This document shows positions 20,010 through 56,003 of a stretch of 64,000 nucleotides of DNA, piece after piece. Below the pieces are notes generated by a model, which saw nothing but the letters and a program-made list of their open reading frames with translations, made no database searches and was not told the origin of the DNA. The stretch covers positions 161,347,438 through 161,411,437 of the forward strand of contig NC_080540.1 in assembly GCF_028640845.1 (NCBI RefSeq), given 5' to 3'. This stretch comes from Ahaetulla prasina. Lineage: Eukaryota; Chordata; Lepidosauria; Squamata; Colubridae. Position 1 is the first letter of the stretch, and each line of letters opens with the position of its first letter. A program made the position numbers and the translations under genes.

Positions 20010-20595
20010 TGACATCAATACAATTGAACGTGTCCAGAAATATTTTACAAGAAGAGTTCTCCATTCCTCTGAAAACAATAAAATACCCTATCCCACCAGA
20101 CTTGAAATCCTAGGCTTAGAAAACTTGAAACTCCGTCGCCTTCGACAAGACCTAAGCTTAACTCACAGAATCATCTATTGTAATGTCCTTCCTGTCAAAG
20201 ACTACTTCAGCTTTAATTGCAATAATACTAGAGCAACTAATAGATTTAAACTTAATGTCAACCGCTTTAATCTAGATTGCAGAAAATATGACTTCTGTAA
20301 CAGAATCATCAGTGCTTGGAATACTTTACCTGACTCTGTGGTCTCTTCCCATAATCCTAAAAGCTTTAACCAAAAACTCTCTACTATTGACCTCACCCCA
20401 TTCCTAAGAGGACCATAAGGGGCGTGCATAAGCGCACAAACGTGCCTACCGTTCCTGTCCTATTGTTTTTCTTTTCTTCTTCCTATATATATATATATGC
20501 TTATACCTCCTTATATTTACCCATATATGTGTTTATTTACTATATAATCTTTTGTATGATACCTGCATATATTGTTGTGACAAAATAAAATAAAA
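20010..20595 (+). mobile_element. Rex1/CR1-like LINE, C-terminus of RT ORF and 3' end
   Basis: The frame from about 20010 to 20416 reads KLRRLRQDLSLTHRI, then NRIISAWNTLPDSVVSS and FNQKLSTIDLTPF before a stop. This is the C-terminal style of Rex1/CR1-type non-LTR elements. The 3' part has GGGGCGTGCATAAGCGCAC, a TATATA run and an AAATAAAATAAAA tail. Truncated 3' ends of the same family are at 7274-7470, 24586-24768 and 59309-59458. Confidence 0.78.
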
Positions 20596-23500
20596 AATAA
20601 AACATTTTCATGCAGCTTCATATAATTAGTAGTACAGCAGCAGTCTCGATTCTTATGGCGTTTGAACATCTGTATTTTTACTTTCTCAGTTTCAGCCAGC
20701 ATGTTTGCATCTTTTAAGTGGACCTTTTTGCCGAGGTTACTACATTGGCAAAACAATGTTTCTGAAGCAGACTTGCCCAAATGTGTATTGGTTTTCATGG
20801 GCTATGCTGAACTCAAAAAGTAAGGCTCTCTATTTAAAAACAAGGTACTGAAAGCAACAAGGAAGCAGAAGGCTACAGAAAATAAACTAACTGTATTAAG
20901 CTTGAAACAATATATTTTCACTGAAGTTCATCACTCTGGGGTCTAATTTAATTCTGCTGATGATTAAAAAAAAATACATAAGATCAGAATATGATGTTCT
21001 ATCCTTCCTTCCAAACTGGAGCTTCTAGTGCCTGTCTGCAAAAGAGATGACCAAGTCAAAACAAGGCACTTCTTACTACTTGCCATCAGAAGCATATTTG
21101 TATTACAAACTGTATAGCCTGTCTTCCTGAAGCCTACAATTACAATGATTTCTAAATTGGTTTATTGTTCAGCTCATTGCCCAGTCCTAGCCAATTCCAC
21201 AAGCCATAGCTAAGTAAGATTGGTTTTATGAATCTACTGTTAATAATGGTTTGTCCTGGAGTAATACTGCTGGAATTTAGATGAATTGTTAGAATGACAA
21301 TCACAGCAAATGTTGTTTGGTTTTGTAGTTTAATAAATTTAAAAATGGAGCCTTGACATTGGCCACTAACCCTTAGTGATTGCTTCCGTAGCCAATGTTA
21401 GGTCTTTCTGGTAACCAAGGAACAGAATATTATTTCACCAGATCATATGATTCCAGGGTAGTGTAAATAAAAACCACTTTCACTTTGCAAGTAACTAGTC
21501 CAATGAGGAGTGTCAAGCTTTATGTGGGGCTTTCATCTCAAAGTTCAAATGCCACAGGGCTTCAAACTTATTCCATGGTCTCAAACTGCTTGGGATCCCC
21601 CTCTGTATCTTACCGTGCCAACCTGTGAAGCCTTTTTGCACATTAAATTCATGATAGTTTTATATAGCTGTCCCCTCCAACTCCAGCTTTTCTCTATCTC
21701 TTTGTTTATGTTTGACAAGTGGCGGAAAGGATTGGCAGAATATAAAGAGCGCAATTAGATATAATATAGAACTGTGAAGCAAAGACTAGGAAAGCAGAGA
21801 GTTGTGTATCCTTAGCTCACTGCCAGTTCAAAATTGTCAACATATTAATTACAATGTACTGGGGTGAATCATATGCTGCTGTTTGCTTCAGGCTGACATT
21901 TTGCTTTTATAATCCAATAGTTGGATAACTATAATTACAGAAATGACTCCACTGATCCTCAATCTGATTCATTACTCATTTATACAAGCTGTGTGTGTGT
22001 GTGTCCCCATCCATCCATCCCTTCCCTGCTTGTTTTATTTATAGATAAAACAGGGTTTTTTCCCCCCTGGGCCTAGTGCCTTGTTTCGTTTTTTCTCACC
22101 AAAGCAGCTCAATAAATACAAATGTCACTGATAGCTCATTTATATAGCCAGATTATGAATTATGGAAGTATTTATATTTCAAATACATTCTGAATCCAAA
22201 GATTCAGTAGTGAGCAACACTGGAAGAAGAGAGATGATGAAATAGTTTAGCAATAAATGCCCTGTTTAATTAAGTTTGTAACTGCTTGCCTGTTTTACTA
22301 AGTTACAATTATTTAGAAGACCAAGTAAGTAGAATTAGCTTTTCTTAATGGAAAAAATACAATGGGTTCAACTAAACAGTATTAGTCCCCCTGAGAAAAT
22401 AACCTGTGGCAGGCTGGATTGGCAGCCTCGTAGTGTTAAAACTAAAAGTCACCTTATGGCTTATTTATATGACAGGTGCTATCCTTATTCATCCTATGTT
22501 TGGCCACCTGGAGGCTGTGGCAAGGATATCACAACATAGGTTAAAGATGGAATTTTTATCCTTTTGTATTTGTTTTTTGGGAGGGTGGGTGGGATTGATT
22601 TTATAAATAGACTATAAAACCTGTTAAAAACAACCTATTTTTAGTGGATGTTTTGTCTTTTAAAGCAAAAAACTGTTCCACCATAATTTGGAGTTTGCCC
22701 CTAAATTGTAGTCATGGGTAAGTGTTGATGAAAGACATTTGGCTGGTCAACTGCTCTTGTCCTACCTGTTTGTTACTAGCCAGTCTTTTACTGTGTGTGT
22801 TTGTGTGTATCTTTCACAGATATGTGTGAGTAGCCGGACTATTAAAACCCATTTTTTTGTAAGCTTTTGTGGATTTACTTGCAGAATCTAATTTAAAGGT
22901 TTATCTGAATGAAAAGGTCTGTGGTGTTTCTGAATTGAGTCACCTAAATGGTTAACTGCATGGCTCCATAGCTTTGTATTGTAACTTCAGCAGGCGTTTG
23001 AGAATCCTGATGCATTTGCAGTCCTGGGTAATTCGTAAACAAGAAGGAAAAAAAAAAGGCACTGGCCAATTAAAAAAAAAGAAAGATACAGGGCTCACCC
23101 GAAAGATTGAGAAGCCTTGTTTGAAATCAAAGATCAAAAGCACCTAGGCTCTTGGCCTTCATGTTGTGGATTGTTTTGCAGTCCGACAGGTATGCCTACC
23201 TTCCTAACCACATTTGCTATTATCCAGAACACTGTCAAGAGTTTCCTTTTGCCTCCTTCTGGATAAAGGGGAAAAACCGGTTAAGGATAGAAATATTACA
23301 ATGAAACTGGAGTTATTTTATGGATGCTCAATTGGAAAATAAATACGGGAAGCTAATATTATATATAATGGTAGTAGCTTGTGACAAGATTACTGTATAT
23401 ACAAAGATGGAAGAATAACAAATACCCCCAGTCAGAAGTCTGGATTATAAAAGTAGGTGGAAATGGCAATGCTGATCACTTTGGGAGGTGGGGAAAATAA

Positions 23501-24585
23501 TTTTTTTAAAAAGACAGACCTTATTTTGGTTGAAAGAAGTCTGAATTGATTATGTAAGGATTTGAGGATGAAAAAAGGTTTAAAGAGAAAGGGAAGGATT
23601 AAGATGGCAATTACTCGATGCAAAGAAGGATGGAAGTCATACTTCTGTGCTTTTTGCTTCCTTTTTCACTTTTTTCTGTTTTCTGTCTTTTTTTGTTTTC
23701 ATTTTTTATCCTTTTTTTGCACTAACAATTCCAGTAATATTTTTTTTTTAAAAAAGGCTAGAAATACTTTACAGTAGTAGCAGCTTGTATAATAATAATA
23801 ATAATATACATCTTTTCACAGTGCTGAAAAACCTCCTTTCCCCGCGATTTATTCATGTTATGTTGAAACTTGGGAACCGTGGCTGAATTGGTCCCTGCTC
23901 CACAGAGTATTCAAGCTTTGACAGATCTGGGGGTGGTATGTGTGAGGGAGGGAGGATTGGGGGAAGAGGCTGCCACTATTAGTAAGGCTTTTTCTGCCCT
24001 TGATTTTACAAACACATTACAAAGCAGAGAAGCAAAATGGTGGGATGCTCCAGTTGCTACAACCAGGCAGGTTTGATTCAGGCAGTGTGCAGAACCACAA
24101 AGCAGTTTGTTTAGTTTTGACTTTGCTGGTTGCAAGAACCAATCCTGCTGTGAGAAGCCAGATATTGCTAAAGTTACCCTATAGATTGCAGTAACTTTAA
24201 TGTTTGTTTCCACTCCATTAAGAACTGTAGTTAGACAGAGCTAAGAATCTTTGACCAATTTAACATTCTTGTCAAACTATCCCAAGCCAAGATAGTTCAC
24301 TACAATAGTCTCCAATTGCTGTTTTCATCTTTCTGACACATCCTACTTTCTGCTCCAAGAACCAGGCTGCAGGAAACTACCAAATACAGATTCTAAACAA
24401 ATCTTTAACATACATGATGCATGTAGCTGTAGTTGCATATTTTGTCCAATGGCCTAGGAACATCCCTGTACTGTAATCGTGCAATAGTTCTTATTCAGAG
24501 GCATGACAAGCATCCACATGTCTTAGCAAGTTGTGCTTTGATTAAATCATAGTTTGGTGAAAAAGTGATAGTGGCCAAGAAAAGT
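20596..24585. other. Intergenic sequence, unassigned
   Basis: About 4 kb of AT-rich DNA without a recognised gene or complete repeat. Simple repeats: a GT run and CCATCCATCCATCC near 21990-22020, and AATAATAATAAT near 23790. Confidence 0.5.
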
Positions 24586-24768
24586 GCCTACTGTTCCTGT
24601 CCTATTGTTCTATTCATTATATCAAATTAATATAGTTGATGCATATATTTTTTACATATAGCAGCACAATATGGAAATTTGTATGTGGAAGGTTTATATC
24701 TAATCTCTAATACCATATGTAAGATGGGTGGCTAAATAAGTGGAATGAATGAATGAATGAATAAAATT
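24586..24768 (+). mobile_element. Rex1/CR1-like LINE, 3' end fragment
   Basis: Contains GTGCCTACTGTTCCTGTCC then a diverged AT-rich 3' region and a GAATGAATGAATGAATAAA tail. Confidence 0.6.
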
Positions 24769-24934
24769 TCAATGTTTTTAAGACTAGGCAAAATATCAGA
24801 TCATAGCTAAATGTTTAGAAACCATGGGTTTTCTATTGGAGACAAAAATTTGGCCAACTGTGTGAATTCTTACACTATTTATGGATCTGAAAAGGAGTTA
24901 GAGTGTGATTTACGGTAACTTGAATACTACACAA

Positions 24935-27422
24935 ATCCATTGAGTATACTCATACATACTGTCTCTGGACAGTGGTTGATTGATCTGGAATTAGGGGAGT
25001 TAGTTATCAAACCCTTGTCATGGTCAGATCATTCGCTCCTTCAACTAGACTTTCGAACCGCTGACCCCCACCGCAAGGAGACAGAACTGACTCGCTGGTT
25101 CCGTCCCAGGCGCCTGATGGACCCTGAAGGGTTCCAGACGGAGCTTGGGCTATTCCCTGAGGATTTAGCCCACGACTCGGCTGAAGCTCTGGTCGCCGCC
25201 TGGGATCGGGCGGCAGCTGGCGCTCTAGACCGAGTCGTGCCTTTGCGGCCTCTGACCCGGTGCCGATCTCGTTTAGCCCCTTGGTACTCCGAGGGGCTGA
25301 GGGAAATGAAGCGCCGGAAAAGACGCCTAGAGAGTATCTGGAGGGTCAGCCGCTCCGAATCTGACTGGACACTAGTTAGGTCTCAAATTCAGACCTATCT
25401 AGTGGCGATGAGGCTGGCAAAACGGGAGTATTTTTCCAACCTCATTGCATCAGCAGATAACCGCCCAGCCGCCCTGTTTAGGGTGACCCGCCCGCTCCTC
25501 CATCAGGGAGCGGTAGAGGAACCCTTAAAGGGTCGAGCTGAGGAATTTGGACAATATCTGTTTGATAAAATCGCTCAAATTCGGGAGGGGTTGGACACAG
25601 ACTGGGTGGATCCAGACGGGGTGGAGGAGGCAGGTCTTGATGTTATTATCTGGGATGAGTTTGATCCTGTGACTCCTGAGGACATGGACAGGTTAATGGG
25701 GAGATTGAATGCGACCACATGTTTATTGGACCCGTGTCCCTCCTGGTTAGTTTTGGCCACCCGGGAGGTGACACGAGGCTGGCTCCAGAAAATTGTGAAC
25801 GCTTCTTTGATGGAGGGTGTTTTCCCTGCCGCCTTGAAAGAGGCGGTGGTGAGGCCCCTCCTCAAGAAGCCTTCCCTAGTTTATCAAATTATCGTCCGGT
25901 CTCCAACCTTCGCTTTGTGGCAAAGGTTGTCGAGAGTGTGGTTGCACGACAGTTGCCCCAGTACCTGGATGAAAATGTCTATCTTGATCCATTCCAGTCC
26001 GGTTTCCGGCCTGGTCACAGCACGGAAACAGCCTTGGTCGCGTTGGTTGATGATCTCTTGAGGGCTCGGGACAGAGGTTGTTCCTCTGTCTTGGTCCTAT
26101 TAGATCTCTCAGCGGCTTTTGATACCATCGATCATGGTATCCTGCTGCGCCGACTCGAGGGCTTGGAGTGAGGGGCACTGTTCATCGGTGGTTCTCCTCC
26201 TACCTCTCCGACCGGTCGCAGACGGTGTTGACGGGGGGACAGAGATCGACCCCAAGGCGCCTCTTATGTGGGGTGCCTCAGGGGTCGGTTCTCTCGCCTC
26301 TTCTGTTCAACATCTATATGAAGCCGCTGGGTGAGATCATCCGTGGTTTTGGGGTGAGTTGTCATCTATACGCTGATGATACCCAGCTCTATATTTCCAC
26401 CTAACCACCCCAACGAGGCTGTTGAAATGATGTCCCAGTGCCTGGAGGCCGTACGGGTTTGGATGGGGAGGAACAGACTCAGACTTAATCCCACCAAGAC
26501 CGAGTGGCTGTGGATGCCGGCGGGCCGGTACAGTCAACTAATTCCATCACTGACCATTGGGGGCGAACTATTGGCCCCCACGGAAAGGGCTCGTAATCTG
26601 GGCGTCCTCCTGGATGCACGGCTGTCTTTTGAAGATCATATGATAGCCGTCACCAGGGGAGCTTTTCATCAGGTTCGCCTGATACGCCAGTTACGTTCCT
26701 TTCTGGATCGGGCTGCCTTATGCACGGTTGCTCATGCCCTGGTTACATCCCGCCTGGACTACTGTAATGCTCTCTACATGGGGCTCCCCTTGAAGGGTAC
26801 CCGGAGACTCCAACTGGTCCAGAATGCGGCTGCGCGGGTGATAGAGGGAGCACCTTTTGGCTCCCATGTGACACCCCTCCTGCGTAATCTGCACTGGCTC
26901 CCAGTGGTCTTCCGGGTTCACTTCAAGGTACTTGTTATCACCTTTAAAACGCTCCATGGCCTAGGACCGGGATATTTACGGGACCGCCTACTGCCACCAT
27001 TAGCCTCTCACCGACCAGTGCGCTCTCACAGAGAGGGCCTCCTCCGGATACCGTCAGCTAAACAATGTCGGCTGGCGACCTCTAGGGGGAGGGCCTTCTC
27101 TGTGGGGGCCCCTACCCTCTGGAACGAGCTTCCTCTGGGGCTTCGTCAACTCCCCGATCTCAAGTCCTTCCGCCGCGAGCTGAAGACGCTGCTGTTTCGA
27201 AGAGCAGGACTAGCTTGAACGTAGTTTTAAACTTGGGATTTTAAAAAAAAGGGTTTAAATGAGGTTTTAAATTTGTATTTAAAAGTTAGAGCATCAATTG
27301 AATTTAACTGTCTATTCTTTTAGCTTTTTATGTATTATATGTTTTTCTGTTGTTTTTGACTGTGAACCGCCCTGAGTCCTTCGGGAGATGGGCGGTATAC
27401 AAATATAATAAATAAATAAATA
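24935..27422 (+). mobile_element. L2-type LINE, 5'-truncated, with three frameshifts
   Basis: Translation begins in the last part of the endonuclease (SWSDHSLLQLDF), then a connecting region and a full reverse transcriptase core: [45 protein letters not shown] and the catalytic YADDTQLY. A C-terminal region follows, ending LFRRAGLA at 27218. The frame shifts near 25870, 26168 and 26395, so the copy is dead. The 3' UTR ends GAACCGCCCTGAGTCC, GGGCGGTATACAAAT and AATAAATAAATA, the squamate L2 end. GC content is higher than in the flanks. Confidence 0.88.
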
Positions 27423-29559
27423 CTATGATCACAAATGAAAATATTGATAAAACAGTGTAAGAGACTTCTAGCATTGTTTCTTTCCATATCTATTGTTATA
27501 TATTTTCAATTGTTCCGAAGAAGCTTTCCTCAAAATACACCAATGAACTTCTGAGTTTAACGAGAAAAAATAACTCTTTGGTAATCGCTTGTTGTAAAAT
27601 GAAATCCTAAGAAAAATCAATGTTATGTTTTTTAGTTTTCGGGAAAGATGTGGCTGTCTAGATAAGCATTTGGAATCTAATATAACACTATGAATTTCAG
27701 TAAAACTGAATCTTAGTTGAGTGTGCTTTTTCACCGTGTTTGATACAATTTTATTATGTTATTTATATTTTATTAACAATCCTTTGTAGAGTGTTTATGT
27801 AAAAAAAAACGTCCATATTTGTTTATGTTACGTGAACCCAGCCAGCTTAGTTTGCAAAATGTCAGCTTGTGTTTCGTGTCAAGTTCCAGCCTGAAATATT
27901 AATAAAATGATTAAATTCTGCATAAAACATTATCTCATTACTATAACTACCTATCTAATTTACTTCATTGCACAAGTAATTCTAGCTGCCTTACAAGTAA
28001 AAATCCTTCCAAAAATCTACACATTATTATAAAAATATAGAAAGTTAGAAAGACAAGAGCATCCTTAAACCACCACCCTAGATTTACCACCAATCTGTTG
28101 GAGGAATTAAAAAATCAAGTCCAAAGAATGTGATTTCTTGGCAGTATTTTAGCACTTAACCATTGTTAATTCCACAGCCCATATGAAAGTCTCTTTTCTG
28201 AAAATTAGCCAAAATCTGGATTTACATTTTATGCTAAACCGTAATGTGGATTGTTTTTTTTTCTTAGCAAACCAATTGTGGCTTATTTTACAGGCCATAC
28301 TTAACCAAACACTGATTCAGCTCATGATAATCCCGATCCATACATAGTGATTATGGGTAGAGACTTACTTACAAATACCTTGAAACAGGACTTCCTTTCC
28401 CTTTGTTTTATAGGTGATTGCTTTTAGACCCCTTCAATTTACACAGGTTTGACCTCTTTTGAAACAGAGATGCTGAAAAAAAGGAAGATCAATGCAATAT
28501 CCTTGAATAGCTGAATGTTCCTGTGAGAATAAATTAGCAAGCTTGAACATCACAGACACTGCAGCAACAATATGTGAAAGTTAACACCTGTTAAAATAAG
28601 GGAAGCTGTTCACACCCAACCTCCTCATCATTTTATGCCATTTCCACTTCTCTCCATGGTTTTTAGACACCCAATGCTTGCTTCACAGGTTCCACGCGTG
28701 AATGCAGCATTTATTTTGAAAACTAAACAAATACACCAGCATAGGTAAATACGCCTGGAACATTACTTTGTTAACTTTGCCCATTTTATAATATTCAGCA
28801 TAATAAAAGCTCATTCTATGTTATTCCCAAATAAGCTAAAATCAAGTACATTCTGCCACCAAAAAAAAAAAAAAAGGGCAAGTTGAAGATTAACAGGCTA
28901 GAAATGCTGTAGCCTTGCAGACATTTACAGAATCACAATTCTTAGCAGTCTTGGTGTTAAGTTTAGCAGCATCAAATGGCAGATTACCACTCTTGGACTA
29001 ACTGTCTACGGTACATATATTCAGAATACAGTACTATAGAACAGTGTACACAATCATTATGTAGCTGGCTCATTTACTTTGAACCAAATAAATGCTTGAT
29101 CTACCCTCTCTGTAGTGTAAGAAATGTGTGTGTATAAACCGCTTCACAGGTTTTATTTGATTTGTTCCCACTTTCAAAAAAATATATCTGGAATTGTGAA
29201 GCACCATTGGTCTTTAATTTGGAGACGTTCAATTGATGGAAACTTAATTTTGCTATGTTATATTTCAAACACGGACTTTTAATTATTAATCATGCCCCTT
29301 CCCATGCCCTTTAGCGGGCTACATTAAAAAAGTTACCAGTGAACCTCAGTTAAGGGGAGAACCTATATGTTTTGAACAGATTTGTTTTTTCACAGGGCGC
29401 TGTCCCATTTTTTTGCATCTTCTGCTCCTACAGAGCAATCCTAGATATCTTCATCGAATCTAGTGTGCTTGTAACATAGCTTCTTCCTAGGTAAAGTATG
29501 CCATGTCTTTCTGTTTCTCCAAACAAAACAATTTTCTTGTAAATGGATCTAGCCGAGCA
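27423..29559. other. Intergenic sequence upstream of the PCBP2 promoter region
   Basis: AT-rich with no recognised exon or complete repeat; an A-run near 28860. Conserved regulatory elements could lie here but cannot be seen without alignment. Confidence 0.45.
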
Positions 29560-31200
29560 GAGATGTTGCCAAAAAACACGATTTAGCAGGACCTCGGCTT
29601 TAATTCTCCGTCCCTACAACGCCTCTGAGACTTTTGAGTTACTCTCCTTGTCGAGAATTATTGGTAAAATCAAGAACGACAGTAAAAAGACCCACTAAGG
29701 AACTTTTCTGGGGTGTGGCGCGCTCTATCTACGACTCCATCGCCAGTAAGACGGACATATTTCGATGTTTGTCCTGGGTTGCTGCTGATTGTTCCGTCAA
29801 AGTTAGCAAGAACCACCGAAAGCGAACCGAATACTTCCGCTCCCCCTTGTGAGACTTAACAGGGAGGCAATTTTGGAAACCGCAGTATTACTATAGATAC
29901 GCTGTTGATAAATAGATGGCTGCCCGCTTTTTCCCCCCTATCCCTTTCCTCCTGCAGCGATTCTCCATAGTTCGTCAGTCGCACCACGCTGCTTTCGGAA
30001 GACTACGCAGCAGTTCGCCTGAAGGGGGTATCACGCACCCCCCGCCATTGAAGACGCTCTATCCGGTGTCCCAGGCCCGCCTATCATTGTATCCGCTCTA
30101 TGATCCAAATTACAACGGCAATTGGCAGAGTCGCGCTGGCCCACCCCTCTCTCTCGTTCTAGCGCGCAAGAGGTCCGCACGGGGGAGGGATCTTATTATT
30201 TCCGGGTCAAGGCGGGGTTGAAATCGCCCCGCTCTCCAGCTCCCCCTCCCAGACCCGCCGAGGCCGCCGCCGCAAGAGCAGCTGCCGCAGCCCCTTCCCG
30301 CTGCCCTTGCCCTCCTCCCGCCGCCGCCATCCCACCCGCCCACCCCGGCTCTCTCCTCCTCCTCCCCTCCCCCTGTCCCGCTCCCTCCGCCCGCCCCGGA
30401 GACCCACGCACCACCCGCCCTCCCTCCTCCCGCTCCCCCGTCCCATCCCCTCCCCCTCCCGCCCGAGCGAGTCAGTAAGCGAGAGAGCGAGCGGACGTGC
30501 GAGGCCTGGCCTGGCCAGCCATCCCGCCAGGTAAGCTTTCCTACTAACCCTGGATTAGTGTTTACCCCCACCCACCCACCCCCTTCCCAATCCTCGGCCT
30601 CGAGTAGTTTCACTTTTCCGCCAGTCCTCTTTCCCCAACCCGGCCAGGTCACTAAGGAAGCAGGGGGATGCGCGCGCGGCCTACTGGGGCCTAATCCGGC
30701 CCGAGTGCGTGTGTGAGGCGCGGGGGGGGGAGGGGCGGCCGCGTTCGTCTTGCCACCTGCGTATCGGAGCGGGGCCCGCGCGATCAGCGCTCTGCGTGTT
30801 TGCGGTGGGGGGGCCCCCGCCGCGCTAACTGGGGAGGCCGCACAGGGCCGGTGGGGGGGGGCGCGCGCGCTGTTGCTGCGTCACATTGGGCGGGATCTAG
30901 GCCCGGGCCGCGCGAGGGACGGTCGGAGGGAGGGGGGAGAAAGGGAGGGAGGGAGGGAGGAGAGAGGGGGGAAAGGGAGGGGCGGAGTTTATGCTTTGGA
31001 GGGTGGGGTGGGAGGGAGGGCGAGGCTGACGCTATAACGCGCTTTGGCTCTGTGGAGTCGGGAGAATGGAGGCGGCCCCGCTGGCGGGCGGATCTCTTGG
31101 AGCGGGTGGAGGAGGGAGCCGCCGCCGCCGCCGAGTTGCGTGTTGTGTAATTTCAAAGCACCTCCCGCCAGCGATACAGCGCCCTCTCTTCAACGTTAAC
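29560..31200 (+). promoter_or_regulatory. PCBP2: PCBP2 promoter region and CpG island
   Basis: CpG-rich from about 29930 to 31200, against an AT-rich background. There is no clear TATA box upstream of the noncoding exon. Candidate sites: ETS-like ACTTCCGC (29832) and TTTCCGGG (30199), a YY1-like ATGGCTGCC (29914) and a CRE-like GCGTCA (30879) in intron 1. G-runs at 30920-30990 could form quadruplexes. The upstream part (29560-29930) is repeat-free. Site calls are by eye. Confidence 0.75.
30205..30530 (+). other. PCBP2: PCBP2 noncoding exon 1 (5' UTR), approximate 5' end
   Basis: The 3' end is defined by the donor CCGCCAG/GTAAGC at 30531. The start is not visible and is placed roughly. The mRNA-sense sequence is extremely C-rich, with many CCCTCCC, CCCGCC and CTCCTC blocks (30235-30470). 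No in-frame coding extends to the next exon. Confidence 0.7.
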
Positions 31201-31944
31201 TGCGATTCTCTTTTTAAGCCTTCTCAGGTCGTTTGGGGAGGAAAAGTCGACCCAGTATAAGAACTTTGCCTCCAAGAATGTTTTTTTTTTTGTTTTAAAA
31301 CCCGAGTAGGGTTTAGATTAAAAATAAGTGGGGGTCATTGCTCCCTCTCCCCCGACACATTTAGGAGTATTTAGCATACTTAAAAAAAAAATATTGGTAA
31401 ATACTTAATGTGGAATAAGCTGAAATATGTGTGTAATTGGGCTGTATGCTCAAATTTTGCCACTTGATCTGTTTACCACCACCACCACCATCCCTATCCC
31501 TGGGCCAATCATTGAGAGGGAAGAAAAAGAAAATCCTCTCATTAGAAACTTTAACAATGATTGGAAAATAATAAAAAAAGTAGTTGGGAGATTAAATTCT
31601 TATGGGTGAGGGTTTTTTTTAAATACAATTGTAAACAAGCAGAACAGACTTCCTTTTAATGGGCATCAGATTTATTAATCCAATGTGTTAAATTGTTGAT
31701 GTAGACAAAAATTCTTGTGAGTTACATGAATGACATAAATAAGGATTTGGGAGAGAGTTGCATAATACACTTTTAAAAATATAGAAATTTACCTGAAATG
31801 TGGCAGATAAAGTAAAATCATGGTTCTTTTATTCTATTCATGGTATATTTTTACGCTGTAAGCAAAAAAAAACCCCTTACTTCAATTTTTAATTCTTGAC
31901 AATAAAAAGCAATTTCTGATGTCTGTCCTATATTCTTAATACTG

Positions 31945-32175
31945 ATTTTTTATTTTTATTTTTTGGTACCTTCAAGTCAATGTGCAATCCCTGCAGTTTT
32001 CTTGGCAAGGTTTTTTAGAAGTGATTTGCCTTTGCCTGCTTTTCTGGGGTTGAGAGTGAGTGACTGGCCCAAAGTCACCCAGCTGTATTTTGTGCTGAGG
32101 TGTGTGACTAGAACTCACTGTCTCCCAGTTTCTCACCTGATACCTTAATAATACACCAAATACACCAGACTGACT
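31945..32175 (-). repeat. tRNA-derived SINE, antisense (PCBP2 intron 1)
   Basis: Reverse-complement reading contains gtgagttctagtcacac (B-box region) and tgactttgggccagtcac, as in the SINEs at 12485-12667 and 55232-55410. Confidence 0.65.
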
Positions 32176-32825
32176 CTTTAATACTGATACATATCTTAAT
32201 GAACAAGTAATTTTTGTCCTTCATTAATTAAAAAAGTGTTGTAGCTTCCTGTAGTGTTGAGTGAGTAGCATAAGAAAAGCATATTGCACATGCTCAGAAG
32301 TTATTAGATTCAAGATTGAGGGTTCTTGGTGCTTAAAATTGGTATGATATAAAACGTGATTTAAGAGTTGCATACTGATACAGTTGGTCAACCAAGGCTG
32401 TACATTGTCAGATTTAAATAATTTTATTTCAATATTCTTAATGCAGAAATTGTCAGAAGTAGGAATTAATGGAGAAACTGGTTTGTTGTGGATTTGAAAA
32501 TGACAATTGATCTCTATCCTAGCAAAATTGGGAAAGGGGGGGCCTGGGGTGGAATAGAAAATCAAATTGTTTAAGGGGGATCTATTTTCTTTATGACTTG
32601 AGTATTTCAAGCATCAAACTATAATCCATATTTTTGGTAAACATGAACATTTTAATTTCCAAATTATCTGAATATTTTATGAATAAACATATAGATGAAA
32701 ATTTATCTTAGAGTATCAACTCTTAAGAGAAAGCACCTGGAAATCTGTAGATGTAGGGATTACTTTGGCCCATTCTCTCCTGTCAAACTGATGTTACTGT
32801 GAGTACACAATGCTAAGACATACAG

Positions 32826-32957
32826 CTGGGGTGTCAAACTCGCTTCATCACGGTGTCACATGATGTATCACATGACTTTTCCCCCTTCACTAAACTGGGC
32901 GGGGATAGGGCCAGAACCTGACACATCTGGCCTGCGGGCGTGTGTTCGACAGCCCTG
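32826..32957. mobile_element. Short hAT element with 8-bp target duplication (PCBP2 intron 1)
   Basis: Starts CTGGGGTGTCAAACTCG and ends TTCGACAGCCCTG. Flanks are acatacag (32818-32825) and acatagag (32958-32965), 7/8 identical. It belongs to the family at 19014-19141. Confidence 0.78.
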
Positions 32958-33389
32958 ACATAGAGTATCCACAATCAAAGGATTCCAATGAGCCTCAGGC
33001 ATTGCATACTCTATCAAGCTAATGTCCAGATGGGATTAAAATGAACACAAATTTGCATCTTTTTCTTTTCTTCTAAAATAATTTTAATATTTCTTTTCCA
33101 TTCCAAACAGTAGAGTACCGTAATTTATTATTATTTTTCTTTGCTCAGAGTTATGGCAAAGTTACAGTTTAAAATGGGAGAAAACCCTACATCCCTTGGT
33201 GTATTTTTGTTAAGCTATATTTAAAAAAACTGATGTTTCAAATAATACATTAAAGACAGAGTAGAAATGGTTCCAATGAACTGGTGGGTGATGCAATGGT
33301 ATTTTTCTATTACAGTGCGGTTTTTTTTTCTCCCAGCGACCAAAGATTTGACCACTGACTAAGCCTGACCTAACTGAACACAACTCAAG

Positions 33390-56003
<22,614 letters not shown>

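Larger units (their letters stand above)
30531..33336 (+). other. PCBP2: PCBP2 intron 1
   Basis: GTAAGC to TCCCAG. The first 650 bp belong to the CpG island. It also holds an antisense SINE (31945-32175) and a short hAT element (32826-32957). Confidence 0.85.

Noticed and set aside
20125..20418. 97-codon frame as a host gene
   Set aside because: It is the C-terminus of a LINE reverse transcriptase ORF followed by a LINE 3' end that recurs elsewhere in the window.
29634..29852. 72-codon frame upstream of PCBP2 as a divergent or upstream gene
   Set aside because: It lies in the promoter-proximal region without family resemblance; more likely regulatory DNA than coding.
30110..30652. 180-codon Gly-rich minus-strand frame at the CpG island
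   Set aside because: It is explained by the C-rich PCBP2 leader read in reverse; no splice or start context.
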